DNA of 48,136 nucleotides from Clostridiales bacterium (GCA_015069625.1 SVIE01000004.1:1-48136); one strand, 5' to 3'; positions 1-11,100 are shown, numbered from the stretch's first letter. Numbers and translations: made by a program. The notes: generated by a model from the letters alone, not told the origin.

Positions 1-153
1 AAACGCTCCGTTTAACACACTGACAAGCAAAAGTGGTTTACCTTGATATTCTTCTTTAAGTTTCTTGCCCATCTTTGCAATTGCTTTTTTAATCTGCTTT
101 TCGCTTATTGCAATTCTTTTAATGTTTTTATTTTTTTCTCTTTTGCTTTTCAT
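1..153 (-). CDS. hpt: hypoxanthine phosphoribosyltransferase, N-terminal part, truncated by window edge
   Basis: Minus-strand reading from ATG at 153: MKSKREKNKNIKRIAISEKQIKKAIAKMGKKLKEEYQGKPLLLVSVLNGAF, typical of Hpt N-termini (ISE..I...V..LG..I..DY.GK.LLLV.VL.GAF). Absent from the ORF track because it is cut off. Confidence 0.82.
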   Translation of the reverse strand, partial: MKSKREKNKNIKRIAISEKQIKKAIAKMGKKLKEEYQGKPLLLVSVLNGAF

Positions 154-167
154 CTGTCTTCTCCTGT

Positions 168-776
168 CTAGTTTGTTGATTGCCTTTTTGAAAAAACACA
201 ACCGCAATAGTTTTGACGGTACATATTATTTTCTTTTGATAAGGTTATAGACCTTAAATATCCGCCCCGTTTTTTAAAATCAGACGGTAAAAATTTAACG
301 CCTATTTTATCCCCTTCATCTTTGCCTATTTCGTTTAACTTTTCTGCATTTTTAAGTGGACTTACAGTTAAGGTTGTTGTGAAAAAATCAAATCCGCCAC
401 TCTTTGCATATTCTGCCGTTTTATTTAGCCTTAATCTATAACAGATAAAGCACCTTTCTCCGCCTTCACTTAAATTTTCCATACCTTTAACCGCATAATA
501 AAACTCGGTAGAATTATACGGCTCAATTATAACATTTACGTCAAGTTTATCGCAATATCTCTTTTGTTCTTCCGCCCTTAACTTAAACTCTTCTTCCGTA
601 TCCATGTTAGGATTATAATAGAGAATAGTTAGGTCGAAAAACTCAATTAATCGCTCAATACAAGCGGTGGAACAAGGTGCGCAACAACTGTGCATTAACA
701 ATTTTGGGCGAACACCTTTCTCCTTATATTCTTTTGCGACACGTAGCATTTCAGCGTCGAAATTAGGTTTATTCAT
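168..776 (-). CDS. queH: epoxyqueuosine reductase QueH (DUF208 family)
   Basis: Protein has LLMHSCCAPCSTACIERL, YYNPNMDTEEEFKLRAEEQ and C-terminal YRQNYCGCVFS, characteristic of QueH. Confidence 0.88.
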   Translation of the reverse strand: MNKPNFDAEMLRVAKEYKEKGVRPKLLMHSCCAPCSTACIERLIEFFDLTILYYNPNMDTEEEFKLRAEEQKRYCDKLDVNVIIEPYNSTEFYYAVKGMENLSEGGERCFICYRLRLNKTAEYAKSGGFDFFTTTLTVSPLKNAEKLNEIGKDEGDKIGVKFLPSDFKKRGGYLRSITLSKENNMYRQNYCGCVFSKRQSTN

Positions 777-1474
777 TAAATTTCCGCCTTTATCGGCACA
801 CCGTTTTCTTTGGTTATTTTATACGCCTTTCCCCCTGCGCTTATTGATTTAGTTAACTTACCATTAACAAATTCTATTGCGCAATCGTTTTCTACGGCAT
901 AAGCGAGATTAAATTCGCTTTCTGTGAATTTTGGCATAAAATCTTCTTCACGTTCGTTAAAATGCGGACACATAAGCCCTTCAAGTATCCCAAGCCCTTT
1001 TCTTAATGCGTACTCGGAACTTTGCCCACGCATAATTTCATAATCGGTGTACATGTCGGTAAACCAACAAATAGCACCAGCAGACAACCCACAAATGATA
1101 ACGCCACGATTATATGCGTCGATTATCATTTTATCTATCCCCGTTTCTTGCCACTTTTCAAGCATATAAACAGTATCACCGCCACCGATATATATCGCAT
1201 CCGCCTTGTCGATTTTCGCCTTTATATGTTCGGTGTTCATTTCCCCGTACACCATAAGCGCAACTTCTGCTTTAATATCGAAAACGGACGTATAAGTCTT
1301 TCTAAAACTGTTAAAATAAGGCATACTATCGTGAGAAGCAGTACCGATAAAAAGCGCATTTGCTCTGGTATCCCCTGCATGCGCCTTTGCTAAATTTGCG
1401 ACGTATTCATCAATTTTTAAGGTGGTTTTATTTTTAATTTCTCCACCACCGATTGCAATTATTCTCTTTTCCAT
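776..1474 (-). CDS. peptidase E-like (S51 family) protein
   Basis: IAIGGGEI N-terminus, AIYIGGGDTVYML, and ICGLSAGAICWF nucleophile elbow typical of S51 peptidases. Confidence 0.85.
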   Translation of the reverse strand: MEKRIIAIGGGEIKNKTTLKIDEYVANLAKAHAGDTRANALFIGTASHDSMPYFNSFRKTYTSVFDIKAEVALMVYGEMNTEHIKAKIDKADAIYIGGGDTVYMLEKWQETGIDKMIIDAYNRGVIICGLSAGAICWFTDMYTDYEIMRGQSSEYALRKGLGILEGLMCPHFNEREEDFMPKFTESEFNLAYAVENDCAIEFVNGKLTKSISAGGKAYKITKENGVPIKAEI

Positions 1475-1531
1475 TTCTAGTTATTATTCTCGTAAAAAGT
1501 CTATTGTAAAATCAAAGCTCAACAACCTTGC

Positions 1532-1658
1532 AAATTAAAGGTTTAGAAACGAGCAATACAAGGCTCGTGAAGTGTTTTGGATGAGATAAACCTTTTTGGT
1601 TATCGAAGTCAAAACACGAAACAGTTAACGTAGCCAAACGCAGTTTATAAGCCATCAA
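1532..1658 (+). repeat. dispersed structured intergenic element, copy A
   Basis: GGTTTAgAAAC/GTTTATAAGCC outer arms; inner hairpin GTGTTTTG..CAAAACAC with apical GATAAACC/GGTTATC. Tandem with copy B at a 125-bp period. Confidence 0.75.
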
Positions 1659-1784
1659 TTAAAGGTTTAGAAACGAGTTAGGCTAGGCTCGCAAAAGGTT
1701 TTGGATGAAATTGACCTTTTTGGTCATTGAAGTCAAAACCTTTTTGCAGTAACGACGCATAACGAAGTTTATAAGCCTTTAATC
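1657..1784 (+). repeat. dispersed structured intergenic element, copy B
   Basis: ATTAAAGGTTTAgAAAC/GTTTATAAGCCTTTAAT outer stem; inner GCAAAAGGTTTTG/CAAAACCTTTTTGC with apical TGACC/GGTCA. 3' arm overlaps the last codons of the 1769..2464 CDS. Confidence 0.75.
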
Positions 1785-2464
1785 ACTTTTTTGGCGTTTA
1801 TTTTGAATAACACTTCCGCTGCCGGAAGCCCAAATTTCTTTTCAACGTAATTGTATGCTTTTAATAGGTTGTTGGCTCTGCCATAGTGCACGTCGCTTGC
1901 GATAAAATCAGCAAAACCGCCTTTAATAAGCCTTTTAGCGAATTTCTTATTTTTTCTAGCACTTTTACCAACAAGCGCACCAGCGTTAACCTGTATGTAA
2001 CCGCCTTCAACTTTTATTTCATACGCAATATCTTCCGTCGCATAATGATACCTTTCAAGGTGAGCAACTATCGGAATATACCCGCTATTACGCAGTTCAT
2101 AAACCATCTCAACTATTTCGCATTTTTTAACAAAATCGAACTCGATAAGCACCCACTTACTATCGTTAACAGTTAGTATTTCGCCATCACGAAGAAGACC
2201 TTTAACGTCTTTTCCTTCTACTGCAATTTCTTGTCCCAAATGAAGATTAACGTTCATTCCTTTTTCTTTGGCTTTTAATTTAAAATCTTCAAAAACTGCT
2301 TTCGTTTCTTCTGCACTTTTTATGTGCGGGGCACGAAAATGAGGCGTACAAACAACGTCTGTTACGCCCATTTTTTCTTCTTCTTGAAGCAGATATAAAG
2401 ATTTGTCAATTGAATCGCTTCCGTCATCTAAAAAGGGAAGGATATGCGTGTGGATATCAATCAT
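1769..2464 (-). CDS. CpsB/CapC-type tyrosine-protein phosphatase (PHP domain)
   Basis: MIDIHTHILPFLDDGSDS start, IVAHLERY, FIASDVHYGRANNL: PHP-domain CpsB/YwqE-like. Confidence 0.88.
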   Translation of the reverse strand: MIDIHTHILPFLDDGSDSIDKSLYLLQEEEKMGVTDVVCTPHFRAPHIKSAEETKAVFEDFKLKAKEKGMNVNLHLGQEIAVEGKDVKGLLRDGEILTVNDSKWVLIEFDFVKKCEIVEMVYELRNSGYIPIVAHLERYHYATEDIAYEIKVEGGYIQVNAGALVGKSARKNKKFAKRLIKGGFADFIASDVHYGRANNLLKAYNYVEKKFGLPAAEVLFKINAKKVIKGL

Positions 2465-2467
2465 AAA

Positions 2468-3319
2468 TTATTCTTCTTTGCCGATTTCAACGTCATGCGT
2501 ATCATCATCAGCACCCGTATTTACTTCCGAAAGCGCTTGTTCTAATTTTTCATTAGATTTAGTTTCTTTAACTTCTTCATCTTCGATATACGCTTGATAA
2601 TAACTCTTTCCGTAATAGCCCTTGCCGTAATAATCATATCCCCTATCTTTTTTACGGTCGTACATTGAGAATACAGTACCTAAAAGATTTGCACCGTTTT
2701 TCTTTAATTCCTTAACGGCATCAGAAACTTGATTTCTTGTGGTTGAACCATATGCAACTAAGAATAATACCCCGTCGGATACTTGTGAAATATGAATATA
2801 ATCGGAAACTTGTAAAACAGGAGCGCAGTCTAAAATAACGTAATCGTATCTATCACGAAGTTCACCGATAAATTTTTTGAATTTCTCAGAAACGAGAACT
2901 AAGGACGAGTTGTAAATCTTTGCACCCCTAGTAACAACGTCAACGTTTTTATACTTTGACGTTTTAATGATTTGCTCTAACGTTTGTTCCCCGAGCATAT
3001 ATTCGGAAATACCGTTATCAATGGTTAAACCAAGTCTTTGCTGAACACGTGGTTTTCTAAAATCAAGGTCAACAACGACAACTTTTTTATCGGTTAATCC
3101 TAAACTTACCGCTAAGTTGCACGCAACCGTGGTTTTACCTTCATGCGAAACGGATGATTCGATTTGAATAACTTTGTTCTTGCCGTCTGCGTTAATATAC
3201 AAGATATTGTCCTTTAATCTATTGTATCCATCTGCCTTGCTAGACATTGAATTCTCTTTAACGACAATACGGTCTTCTCCTTCGTTTAATCTTTTCTTGC
3301 GTTTCTTGAAAAATAACAT
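2468..3319 (-). CDS. CpsD/CapB-type tyrosine-protein kinase (BY-kinase)
   Basis: Walker A variant SSVSHEGKTTVACNLA, VVVVDLDFRKPRVQ, YVILDCAPVLQVSD and a tyrosine-rich C-terminus (YDYYGKGYYGKSYYQAY). Confidence 0.88.
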   Translation of the reverse strand: MLFFKKRKKRLNEGEDRIVVKENSMSSKADGYNRLKDNILYINADGKNKVIQIESSVSHEGKTTVACNLAVSLGLTDKKVVVVDLDFRKPRVQQRLGLTIDNGISEYMLGEQTLEQIIKTSKYKNVDVVTRGAKIYNSSLVLVSEKFKKFIGELRDRYDYVILDCAPVLQVSDYIHISQVSDGVLFLVAYGSTTRNQVSDAVKELKKNGANLLGTVFSMYDRKKDRGYDYYGKGYYGKSYYQAYIEDEEVKETKSNEKLEQALSEVNTGADDDTHDVEIGKEE

Positions 3320-3449
3320 TTCTTGCTCCCGTGCGCACGTGCGCTATATTTAATCTATGTTATTATACAATATAAAACTTCCTTTTGCAAGCACTTTATA
3401 AAAAAATATGAGACGTACAAGCCGTCTCATCTAAATTATAATTTCAATT

Positions 3450-3944
3450 TTACAACTTTTCAAGCATATTTTTTAATGCCAAAATATGCAATTCTTCATC
3501 CATTTTTATTCGAGTTAATATAGCGGAAACGTCAGAATCACCAACTGCTAGAATTACGTCGGAATAACTTTTAACCGCCTTTATTTCCCCTGCGATATCA
3601 TCTAAAATCATGCGCTTAGGCGTGTGAGTGTAACTTACGGAACTTGCAGAATAAAAATCTGCCGTACGAGTGTTATAATAGGCGGGATTAGAGCCTAGTT
3701 GCATTAACAATTCTCCTAGAATATTAAGGTGAATCATCTCTGCAATCGCTATGGATTCTAAAAGGTCCTTTATTTCTTTTTCACTTTCTTTGTTAAAATA
3801 AAAGCCATGGTAAACATATTGTAAAATGGCGTTAAGTTCCCCTTCTCCCCCAGAATATAACGGATATATTAAAGCGGAAATTCGTCTGTTGTTTTCCACG
3901 TTTTTTATGGATGGATATGGCAAATCTACTGTTAACGGTTTCAT
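3450..3944 (-). CDS. ferritin-like/rubrerythrin-like di-metal protein
   Basis: Helical protein with E..L.AILQYVYH, AIAEMIHLNILGELL, AGEIKAV, DEELHILAL motifs of ferritin-like domains. Confidence 0.65.
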   Translation of the reverse strand: MKPLTVDLPYPSIKNVENNRRISALIYPLYSGGEGELNAILQYVYHGFYFNKESEKEIKDLLESIAIAEMIHLNILGELLMQLGSNPAYYNTRTADFYSASSVSYTHTPKRMILDDIAGEIKAVKSYSDVILAVGDSDVSAILTRIKMDEELHILALKNMLEKL

Positions 3945-4007
3945 TTATACCCCCTTTGGTTGCACCATTTTTATGGTATGAAATTTTAACCGTTATTGTT
4001 AAAGTAA

Positions 4008-4673
4008 TTACACCCCGTACTTTGCCATAATTTTTAATAGGCAATTTAATCCGTCGTTTAGCCGTGATTTTATTTCCCCTTCTTCTCCTCGTTTTTCTGC
4101 ATCAAAAAGAGCAATTTCTAATTCCCTTACCGCTTGCCTATCGGTAACGGAAAGTTCAAATCCATTTAACCTATTGATGACGCTTTTCACGTGTGAAAAA
4201 TCTATTTGTGTCTGTCGTTTTTCTTCCTTTTCTTCCACACATTTTAATATTTTTGCGCTATTTGGTAACGACAAATTATCTGCTTGCTCTTGCGCTTTTA
4301 TCTGCTTATCTATTCCACGGATAAACTGATACGCTTGTTCGTTTTTATCTTCGGATTTTTCCGTTTTACATATAAATACCACGGAAACAGGCACGCTTAA
4401 TAACGCATTTATGGAGAGAGTGGAAAAAACGTAAACTACTCTTTCGGTAGCGGTAATCGACGGATTTGAAAACACTAACGCAAAGGAAAACAACATAAAA
4501 AAGACCGCTATCCCCGTCGATACGAAAAGACCTGTTTTTTCCGCCTTATTGCCTAGTTTAAGACATATTAAGATTATGCCGTTTAACGCTATTAAGCCGT
4601 TAAAAAGCAAGAATATCCCACCAACTTTTAACGGCTCGCTTATACTTTGGAAAAAATGCAAAAAACCCTCCAT
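4008..4673 (-). CDS. hypothetical membrane protein
   Basis: Several hydrophobic segments followed by a charged C-terminal half; no recognised family. Confidence 0.6.
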   Translation of the reverse strand: MEGFLHFFQSISEPLKVGGIFLLFNGLIALNGIILICLKLGNKAEKTGLFVSTGIAVFFMLFSFALVFSNPSITATERVVYVFSTLSINALLSVPVSVVFICKTEKSEDKNEQAYQFIRGIDKQIKAQEQADNLSLPNSAKILKCVEEKEEKRQTQIDFSHVKSVINRLNGFELSVTDRQAVRELEIALFDAEKRGEEGEIKSRLNDGLNCLLKIMAKYGV

Positions 4674-4765
4674 CGTTGCCTCCTAAAATGACATTTTAGC
4701 ACGTCTGTTTAGAAATTATTTGCAACTTTTAAGGGTTTTTTTGTGCTTTTTGTTTGTTTTATACG

Positions 4766-7700
4766 CTATTTTATGGTTACTACTTCTCCTGTTAATAGGC
4801 TAACCACTTTCTTTTCCGTAACGGTTAAACCTAGGATTTTTTCCACCGCATACGCATACATATTTAATTGCGGGGAATAGGTTTTTTCTAATTCATCTCG
4901 GCTTTTAGACGAATACTTATAATCTATTATTGTGGCAGTTTTTTCATCAATTGCAAGAAGGTCGATTATACCTTGCACCAGCACTTCGCTATCCGTGTTC
5001 GTGCCGAACAGCATCTTTGCAGGCATATTCATTATAAAGGCTTTTTCCCTGTATAACGTTTTACCTTTTAGGCTTTCTATAAACGCTTGATTTATTGCAC
5101 TTTGTATTTTATCAAGATTTAATTTCTGAACGCTTTCTTTTTCTAAAATTCCTTCGTCTATTAGTCTTCTAGCACATCCCTTAACCGTTTCTTTCCCAAA
5201 GAAATCAAAGCACTCTAAAATCTTATGCGCCGTCGTGCCGTCTTCAGTAGATTGTGAACTATCCTTAAACATCTCGTGCACGGGAAAATAATCTTCTTCG
5301 TACACTTTTTTCGTAGCTTCGGTTACGCTACTTTTTAATGGCAAGTCAACGTCTGCTTGATGTGGATAATCAAACGTTAACGTTTTAGTTAACATGTTAA
5401 CGTCCCCTTCTTCCGCCTTGCCCACAACCACCTTTCTTACGGGCGCAATTTGTTCAGATAACCCTTTTTCTTGTGGCAACGCAGAAACTTCTAGCATGTC
5501 TGGGGGAAAGAAATATAAAAAGCTATTCGGTTTTATCTCTTCGCCATCCGCCTTTACGTTGAATACTAGATGCATAGAATAGGTTGCACGAGTCATAGCA
5601 ACGTATAATAGACGCATCTGTTCTTTTAGTTTTTCTTTCTGCTTATTTCTTAATACAATTTTTCTTATTAGCGTTTCTTTGTGCGTGCGTTCCCCATCTA
5701 TAAAAAATTTAGTTATAAGCCCAAAATTTCTATCAAATAAAATCGTTCCCGTTTCGTCCTTGGTTGAAAAAGGAGTGTCAAGTGCAAAGTTTATAACCAC
5801 AGGGAATTCTAAACCCTTAGACTTATGCATAGTCATAATTTGCACGGCGTTCTTGTTTGCCGAGCACTCTTCCATTACTTCCGTCAATGAAAGTTTTTTA
5901 ATTAGTTCACGCAAGGAAATTTCCGCACCTGCTTTATATACGTAATTCAAAAAAGCGGTTATTCTTTCCACTTTTTCGCTTCCGTAACCATCTGCGTAAA
6001 AATGCGCAACGTAATCACAATCGGATACAAGTTTTTCCACCGTTTCCCCTGCTGAAAGGAAATCAGAAAGCGCACGGAAGGAAGTGAATTTTTTATGAAA
6101 ATTTTTCAACTTTTCACCAAGTTTATCATCTAAATGCTCTAAGCAATATTCGTATGCTTGGTAAAAATATTCCGGTTCTTCTTCCATGTTCTTTTTTGCA
6201 AAAGAAGATATCTTAAATAAGTCTTCATCAGTAAAATTACCAACGGGGCTTAAAAGCGTTGTGGCGAGCGGAATATCTTGCTTCATGCAATCTATCGCTT
6301 TTAATACGCCAACAAGCATGATGATCTCGGGATATTCTAAAACGTTTTCTTCCGCTGACGTGGTTATCGGAATACCACGCTTTACAAGTCCTTTTATAAG
6401 CGCTTTAACTTTCGTTGAAGATTTACTTACTAAAATTACAATGTCTTTGTACGTTATAGGAAGAACCTTATCTTCTTTTACGTTATAGTAGGTACTTTGC
6501 AGTTCCTTTTCTATTATGTTAACAACTTCGGATACTACTTCCTGCTCGTCTTCGCTTTGCCTTTCTTTATTGTATTCATTAAGCACGTTGTATATCCTAG
6601 GGTCTTCCACGTCGTTCTGTCGTGCCCTACCCTGCGACGTTATAGCACTTACGCTAAACCTTCCTTGCTGGTCTTCGGGGAACAATCCACCGTATACTAA
6701 ACTAGCGTCTTTTTGATAATTCAAACCGTAATCGTCTTCGGTCATACAGTAGTTGAACACCTTGTTGACGGCGTCAATTATCGCCTTTGCAGAACGGAAG
6801 TTATCGTTCAACCTTTCAGTTGTTTTTCCTTCTGCTTCTAAGCGTTTTTTCTTTTCGGTAAAGAATTCTGAACGGCAACCACGGAAGGCGTAAATACTCT
6901 GCTTATCGTCCCCTACGGTAAACACGTTATCTCTACCTAAAAGAGAAATTATTTTTTCTTGAATAGCGTTTACGTCCTGATACTCGTCAACAAAGATAAA
7001 ATCGTATTTTTCACTTACCAACTTTCTAATGCTTTCATCTTGCAATAATTTTAACGCAAAACTTTGAAGGTCGGAAAAGTCTAAAAGATTTTCTTCTTCT
7101 TTGATTTGTGCATAGTTTTTCTTAAACGTCTTAACAAGTTCAACGAATATTTCCGTGTGTTCTTTTAACGCTACTCTCTCATTTAGATATTCTTGATAAC
7201 TGCTTTCAGGTGGACAGTAACCACTTAAAAGTTCAATAGTACTTTTAAGAAATTTTGCTACCGTTTCTCGCAATTCGGGATTGTTTTTTTCTCCCCTGTT
7301 GCCAAGTTTATAGTTGCCTATTGTACTTAATTCAAAAATATTACCCGTCGTAACTATGCCCGTTAGCAACGTCTTTAAGCTTACAACAGCCGATGCAAGT
7401 TTAGGTTTGTTTTCGTTTGTTGCTTGCCCTATTAAACTTTCCGCTTCGATAAGCCTTGGCTTAATTAAATCTATAATTTCTTTTTTTGTCTTTTCAAATA
7501 GTGCAATATAATTGTCTTCATCATACAGTTCTACCGACTTATCTAATAAATAATTGAAATCGTCTTCTTCTGCGAAAAAAACATACGCCTTTAATACTTT
7601 TTCCCTAAGTGAATTATCGCTACGTCTTGTTCCTTCCCTGTCAACAAGTTGTAAAAAGCGTTTATCTTTTTCGCCATAATACTTGTTAAAAGTTTTACGC

Positions 7701-8122
7701 ATAGCAAGCTCGGTCATCTCCGCTTTGTCTTCATCAGATAAAACTTGATAATCGGGAGATATACCAACGTTATAAAAGTATGCACGTAATAGTTTGGAAC
7801 AAAATGAGTGTATAGTTCCTACGTCTGCCGTATCGACTTGTGGAATTTGCTTTGCAATATATACGTCCCCTGTCTTTCCCGCTTGTTCTATTAACGCTTT
7901 TTTAAGTTTTTCTTTCATTTCAAGCGCAGCGGCTTCGGTGTAAGTGGTGGCTAAAATCCTATCAACAGTCGTCTTCTTTTCTAAAATAAGACGCACTATT
8001 CGGCTTATCATTACGTGTGTTTTTCCACTACCGGCAGATGCGGAAACGAGTATATCCCCTTTATCGTGCTTTACAACACGGAGTTGAGATTCAGTTAAAG
8101 TCGGCTTTCGTTTTTCACTCAT
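4766..8122 (-). CDS. addA: ATP-dependent helicase/nuclease subunit A
   Basis: UvrD-like motifs SASAGSGKTHVMISRI, FIFVDEYQDVNAIQ, GDDKQSIYAFRG, MTMHKSKGLEFPVV, RLLYVAMTRA and C-terminal nuclease IIDYKYS. Confidence 0.95.
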   Translation of the reverse strand: MSEKRKPTLTESQLRVVKHDKGDILVSASAGSGKTHVMISRIVRLILEKKTTVDRILATTYTEAAALEMKEKLKKALIEQAGKTGDVYIAKQIPQVDTADVGTIHSFCSKLLRAYFYNVGISPDYQVLSDEDKAEMTELAMRKTFNKYYGEKDKRFLQLVDREGTRRSDNSLREKVLKAYVFFAEEDDFNYLLDKSVELYDEDNYIALFEKTKKEIIDLIKPRLIEAESLIGQATNENKPKLASAVVSLKTLLTGIVTTGNIFELSTIGNYKLGNRGEKNNPELRETVAKFLKSTIELLSGYCPPESSYQEYLNERVALKEHTEIFVELVKTFKKNYAQIKEEENLLDFSDLQSFALKLLQDESIRKLVSEKYDFIFVDEYQDVNAIQEKIISLLGRDNVFTVGDDKQSIYAFRGCRSEFFTEKKKRLEAEGKTTERLNDNFRSAKAIIDAVNKVFNYCMTEDDYGLNYQKDASLVYGGLFPEDQQGRFSVSAITSQGRARQNDVEDPRIYNVLNEYNKERQSEDEQEVVSEVVNIIEKELQSTYYNVKEDKVLPITYKDIVILVSKSSTKVKALIKGLVKRGIPITTSAEENVLEYPEIIMLVGVLKAIDCMKQDIPLATTLLSPVGNFTDEDLFKISSFAKKNMEEEPEYFYQAYEYCLEHLDDKLGEKLKNFHKKFTSFRALSDFLSAGETVEKLVSDCDYVAHFYADGYGSEKVERITAFLNYVYKAGAEISLRELIKKLSLTEVMEECSANKNAVQIMTMHKSKGLEFPVVINFALDTPFSTKDETGTILFDRNFGLITKFFIDGERTHKETLIRKIVLRNKQKEKLKEQMRLLYVAMTRATYSMHLVFNVKADGEEIKPNSFLYFFPPDMLEVSALPQEKGLSEQIAPVRKVVVGKAEEGDVNMLTKTLTFDYPHQADVDLPLKSSVTEATKKVYEEDYFPVHEMFKDSSQSTEDGTTAHKILECFDFFGKETVKGCARRLIDEGILEKESVQKLNLDKIQSAINQAFIESLKGKTLYREKAFIMNMPAKMLFGTNTDSEVLVQGIIDLLAIDEKTATIIDYKYSSKSRDELEKTYSPQLNMYAYAVEKILGLTVTEKKVVSLLTGEVVTIK

Positions 8123-11100
8123 TTCCCCTCTCCTTTTGCATATCTTCTACCGCTTTCTCTATTGTTTCGGTTGTTACTTTTAAGGCTTTTCTTTCTTCTA
8201 GACGATGAAAAACACAAATACCGCTATAATTACAGTAAGTGCAAGCCTTTTCGTATGGCGACGCTACTATTACCCCGTCTATCATTTGTTCTGCCGCTTT
8301 ATCCGTAATAGCCACCGCATATTTTTTATATGCTTCTATTTGTTCTTCACTAAGTTGCCCTTTTATTTCTCCCTTTGTTAACGGAAAGAAATCGCCCGCT
8401 TTACCGTCGCTATTTTGCGCAAGCATAACTTCTTCATCACTAAGCGTTGCGCCAACAACCATACTCTTTTCTTTTTCGTTCTCTTTCTTATATTCGTTAT
8501 CTAACTTAAAATAATATGCACCTGCAAGTTTCTTTTCGGGAAATGCTGATGCGTAAAGATATAATTGCAGTTTTCTACCCGTAAATAAATCACCCACGTT
8601 ATCCGACACTTCCGCCGACGTTTTATAATCGATAACACGGATATAATCACCATAACCATCTACTCTATCAACTTTTCCAGACAACCTTACGTTGCCACCG
8701 CAAAGTTTTACAGAGCGTTCTTTGGGCAACCACTCTTCTAATATAATCGGCTTAAACTGTGATTTTTGAAGGTGAAAAAATAATCTATACGCATACTTTT
8801 GTGTTTCCGCAATAAGACGCTCAAAATTGTTTGCTTCACGAACGTCTGTTAAAACGTGTGCGTATTCTTCACTATCTTTTAACGCCAGTGCTATTTCATT
8901 AACAAGCTTATCCGAACTTTCTTTATCACTAACTTCGTTTATCCTACCAACGTATTTTTCTAATATGTCGTGCACAAACAAGCCAAAGTTATTTGCTTTA
9001 CTTTCGCCTGTTTCTCTTTCCTTTAATTTTACGGACTTAGATAAAAACGCTTTATAAGGACAAGTGTAATACGTTTCAATAGTTGTGGGCGAAACGTTGC
9101 TTTCAATTACCCTTCTATCTTCCCCTTCAAGCCTTATCTTTATTTCCTTATTCGCATCACTTAAAAGTTTATCTATCTTGCCTTTCGTCTGTTCGCTTGA
9201 CGCTTTATAAAAGGCTGACGGCATACCAAAATCGGCAAGCATACCTTCTGCATATTCATAGACCGCTTTTGCAAAAGTTAAAAGCCCTTGTTTTTCTGTA
9301 AGATATTCGTTTTTGAAGTTTAACCCTTTAACGTTAAATAGTTTTTGGACGTAGTTAATTATTTCGCTAGGGCAAGCCCCTTTAGCACCCGAATAAGAAA
9401 GTAAAAGTTTATCGGTGAATGCCGAAATCGCAAGTGCCGTGCTTTCACGCTCTCTATCGTTTACTATCCTAATTTTCGGTTCTATTAAGAGATTTAAATT
9501 TTCTAATGCCGTTAAATCACCGTCGGAAAGTAACGCTACGTCTGCCGTGCTTACAGGAATTTGGCTATCTAGCCCCGTCGCAAATAAATATTTAGTTTTC
9601 GCAAGCGCAACTTCCTTGTATGCGCCCACGAACACAGCGTCGTTGTTTTGCGGGATAACGGATATTTCAAGCGTGTTTATTCCACTTGTGAAAATTTGCT
9701 TTAATTCGGTAAGGCTTACTTCGACGTCTGCTAGAAGTAAGTCCATTTGCTCTAATAACCCCGCCACCGTTTCAAACATTCTATCGTTTATTTCAGATAA
9801 TACGTTCTCTCCGCTCGCCTTTAACATTGACGAATAATTTTTTAGTTTTTCTTCCGCTTTTATGCCTTTAAGCATACCACGTATATCGGGTTTTGCAAAA
9901 TATGGCATAAATTTTTGACAATATTCGTAGTATTTTGTTCTCTCTTCTTCACTTCCAAAAATAAACGGGTTTCGTATGTTTTTATGGTTAATATTGTATT
10001 TAACTAAATAATTTTCTAACCCGTCTGCGAATTCTTTATCTTCTGTTATAAGTGGGTTTTTTATAAAGAGTAAAAAGGCATCACGATCTAAATTTTTACG
10101 CATTACTTCTAGGTACGCTAAAATTAACGTGATAAGTGGATGCCCTTTCGGGGCTTTTCTTTCATCAAGAAAATATGGTATTTCTAATTTTGAAAAAGCC
10201 TGCCTTACCGCTGTTTTATATTCTTCGCTCTGCGGAATAGCAACGGTTACTTGCTTATATCTACATTTCCCTTCTATAACCAATTTTTTTATAGTTTGCG
10301 CCACACGTTCTAATTCCATAAAGCATGACGGGTAAACGCTTAAATAAATGTTATCCGTATCAATAGGTTTCTTATAATAAGCACTTGGGACATACATGTT
10401 ATCGATTAAAATTTGTGCTTCCTTTGCGTAATCACTTGGCACTTCGGACACGGAAAGCGTTACCCCTTCGTTTTTACAAACGGACTTAAAAATCTCAACC
10501 GTTTCATTTAAGAATAATGATTGATTATCCCCACCCGTCAAAATCGCAGTAACTGTTTTTGCCTTTTTCACAAGACATGCAACTGCGTCTTTTGCCTGCC
10601 TTGTCCATGAACGATAACCCACTAAAAATACGTTTGAAGAAACAATTTCTTCATCATTTAAGATAACGTCAGAAAGACACGCCAAGTTTGTGCTTTGGTC
10701 AGAATAATCGTTTTCTTTTAAGTAATTTTCATACGCAACGTAAACGTTATGCACGTCTTCTAACTTGTTTTTAAGCAAGCCTTCTGCTTGGTCTTTCGCT
10801 ATTAAAAGGTCTTGCGGAGTAACTGATGCACTTTTTAATTGCATAATCAAATCGTAAAGCGCAGGAGCAAGCATTGTTCTGCTTTTTGAAAAACGTTGCA
10901 ATGCCACGCTAGAAAGTATTCTTTTTATAGCCATTGCAGAGCCTTCTTTAGTAAGCGTTTTTCCAAAACTTTTTTTCTTATGCAAAAATTTACCGAACGA
11001 ATATACGTCGGTATTAAAACTTCCGCCACCACTTGCGCAAATCGTGCGCTCCGCCATAAGCGAAACTTTATCTTCACAAAAAACCAAGTTTCTTTCCGTT

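Noticed and set aside
65-250. 61-aa plus-strand ORF of the track
   Set aside because: Antisense to hpt and the 3' end of queH; low-complexity hydrophobic translation of AT-rich coding DNA.
1532-1784. CRISPR or leader array
   Set aside because: Only two units of about 125 bp with internal dyads and no unique spacers; better explained as a structured repeat.
3832-4044. 70-aa minus-strand ORF overlapping the ferritin-like gene start
   Set aside because: Overlaps the ferritin-like CDS in another frame and the adjacent intergenic gap; not convincing.
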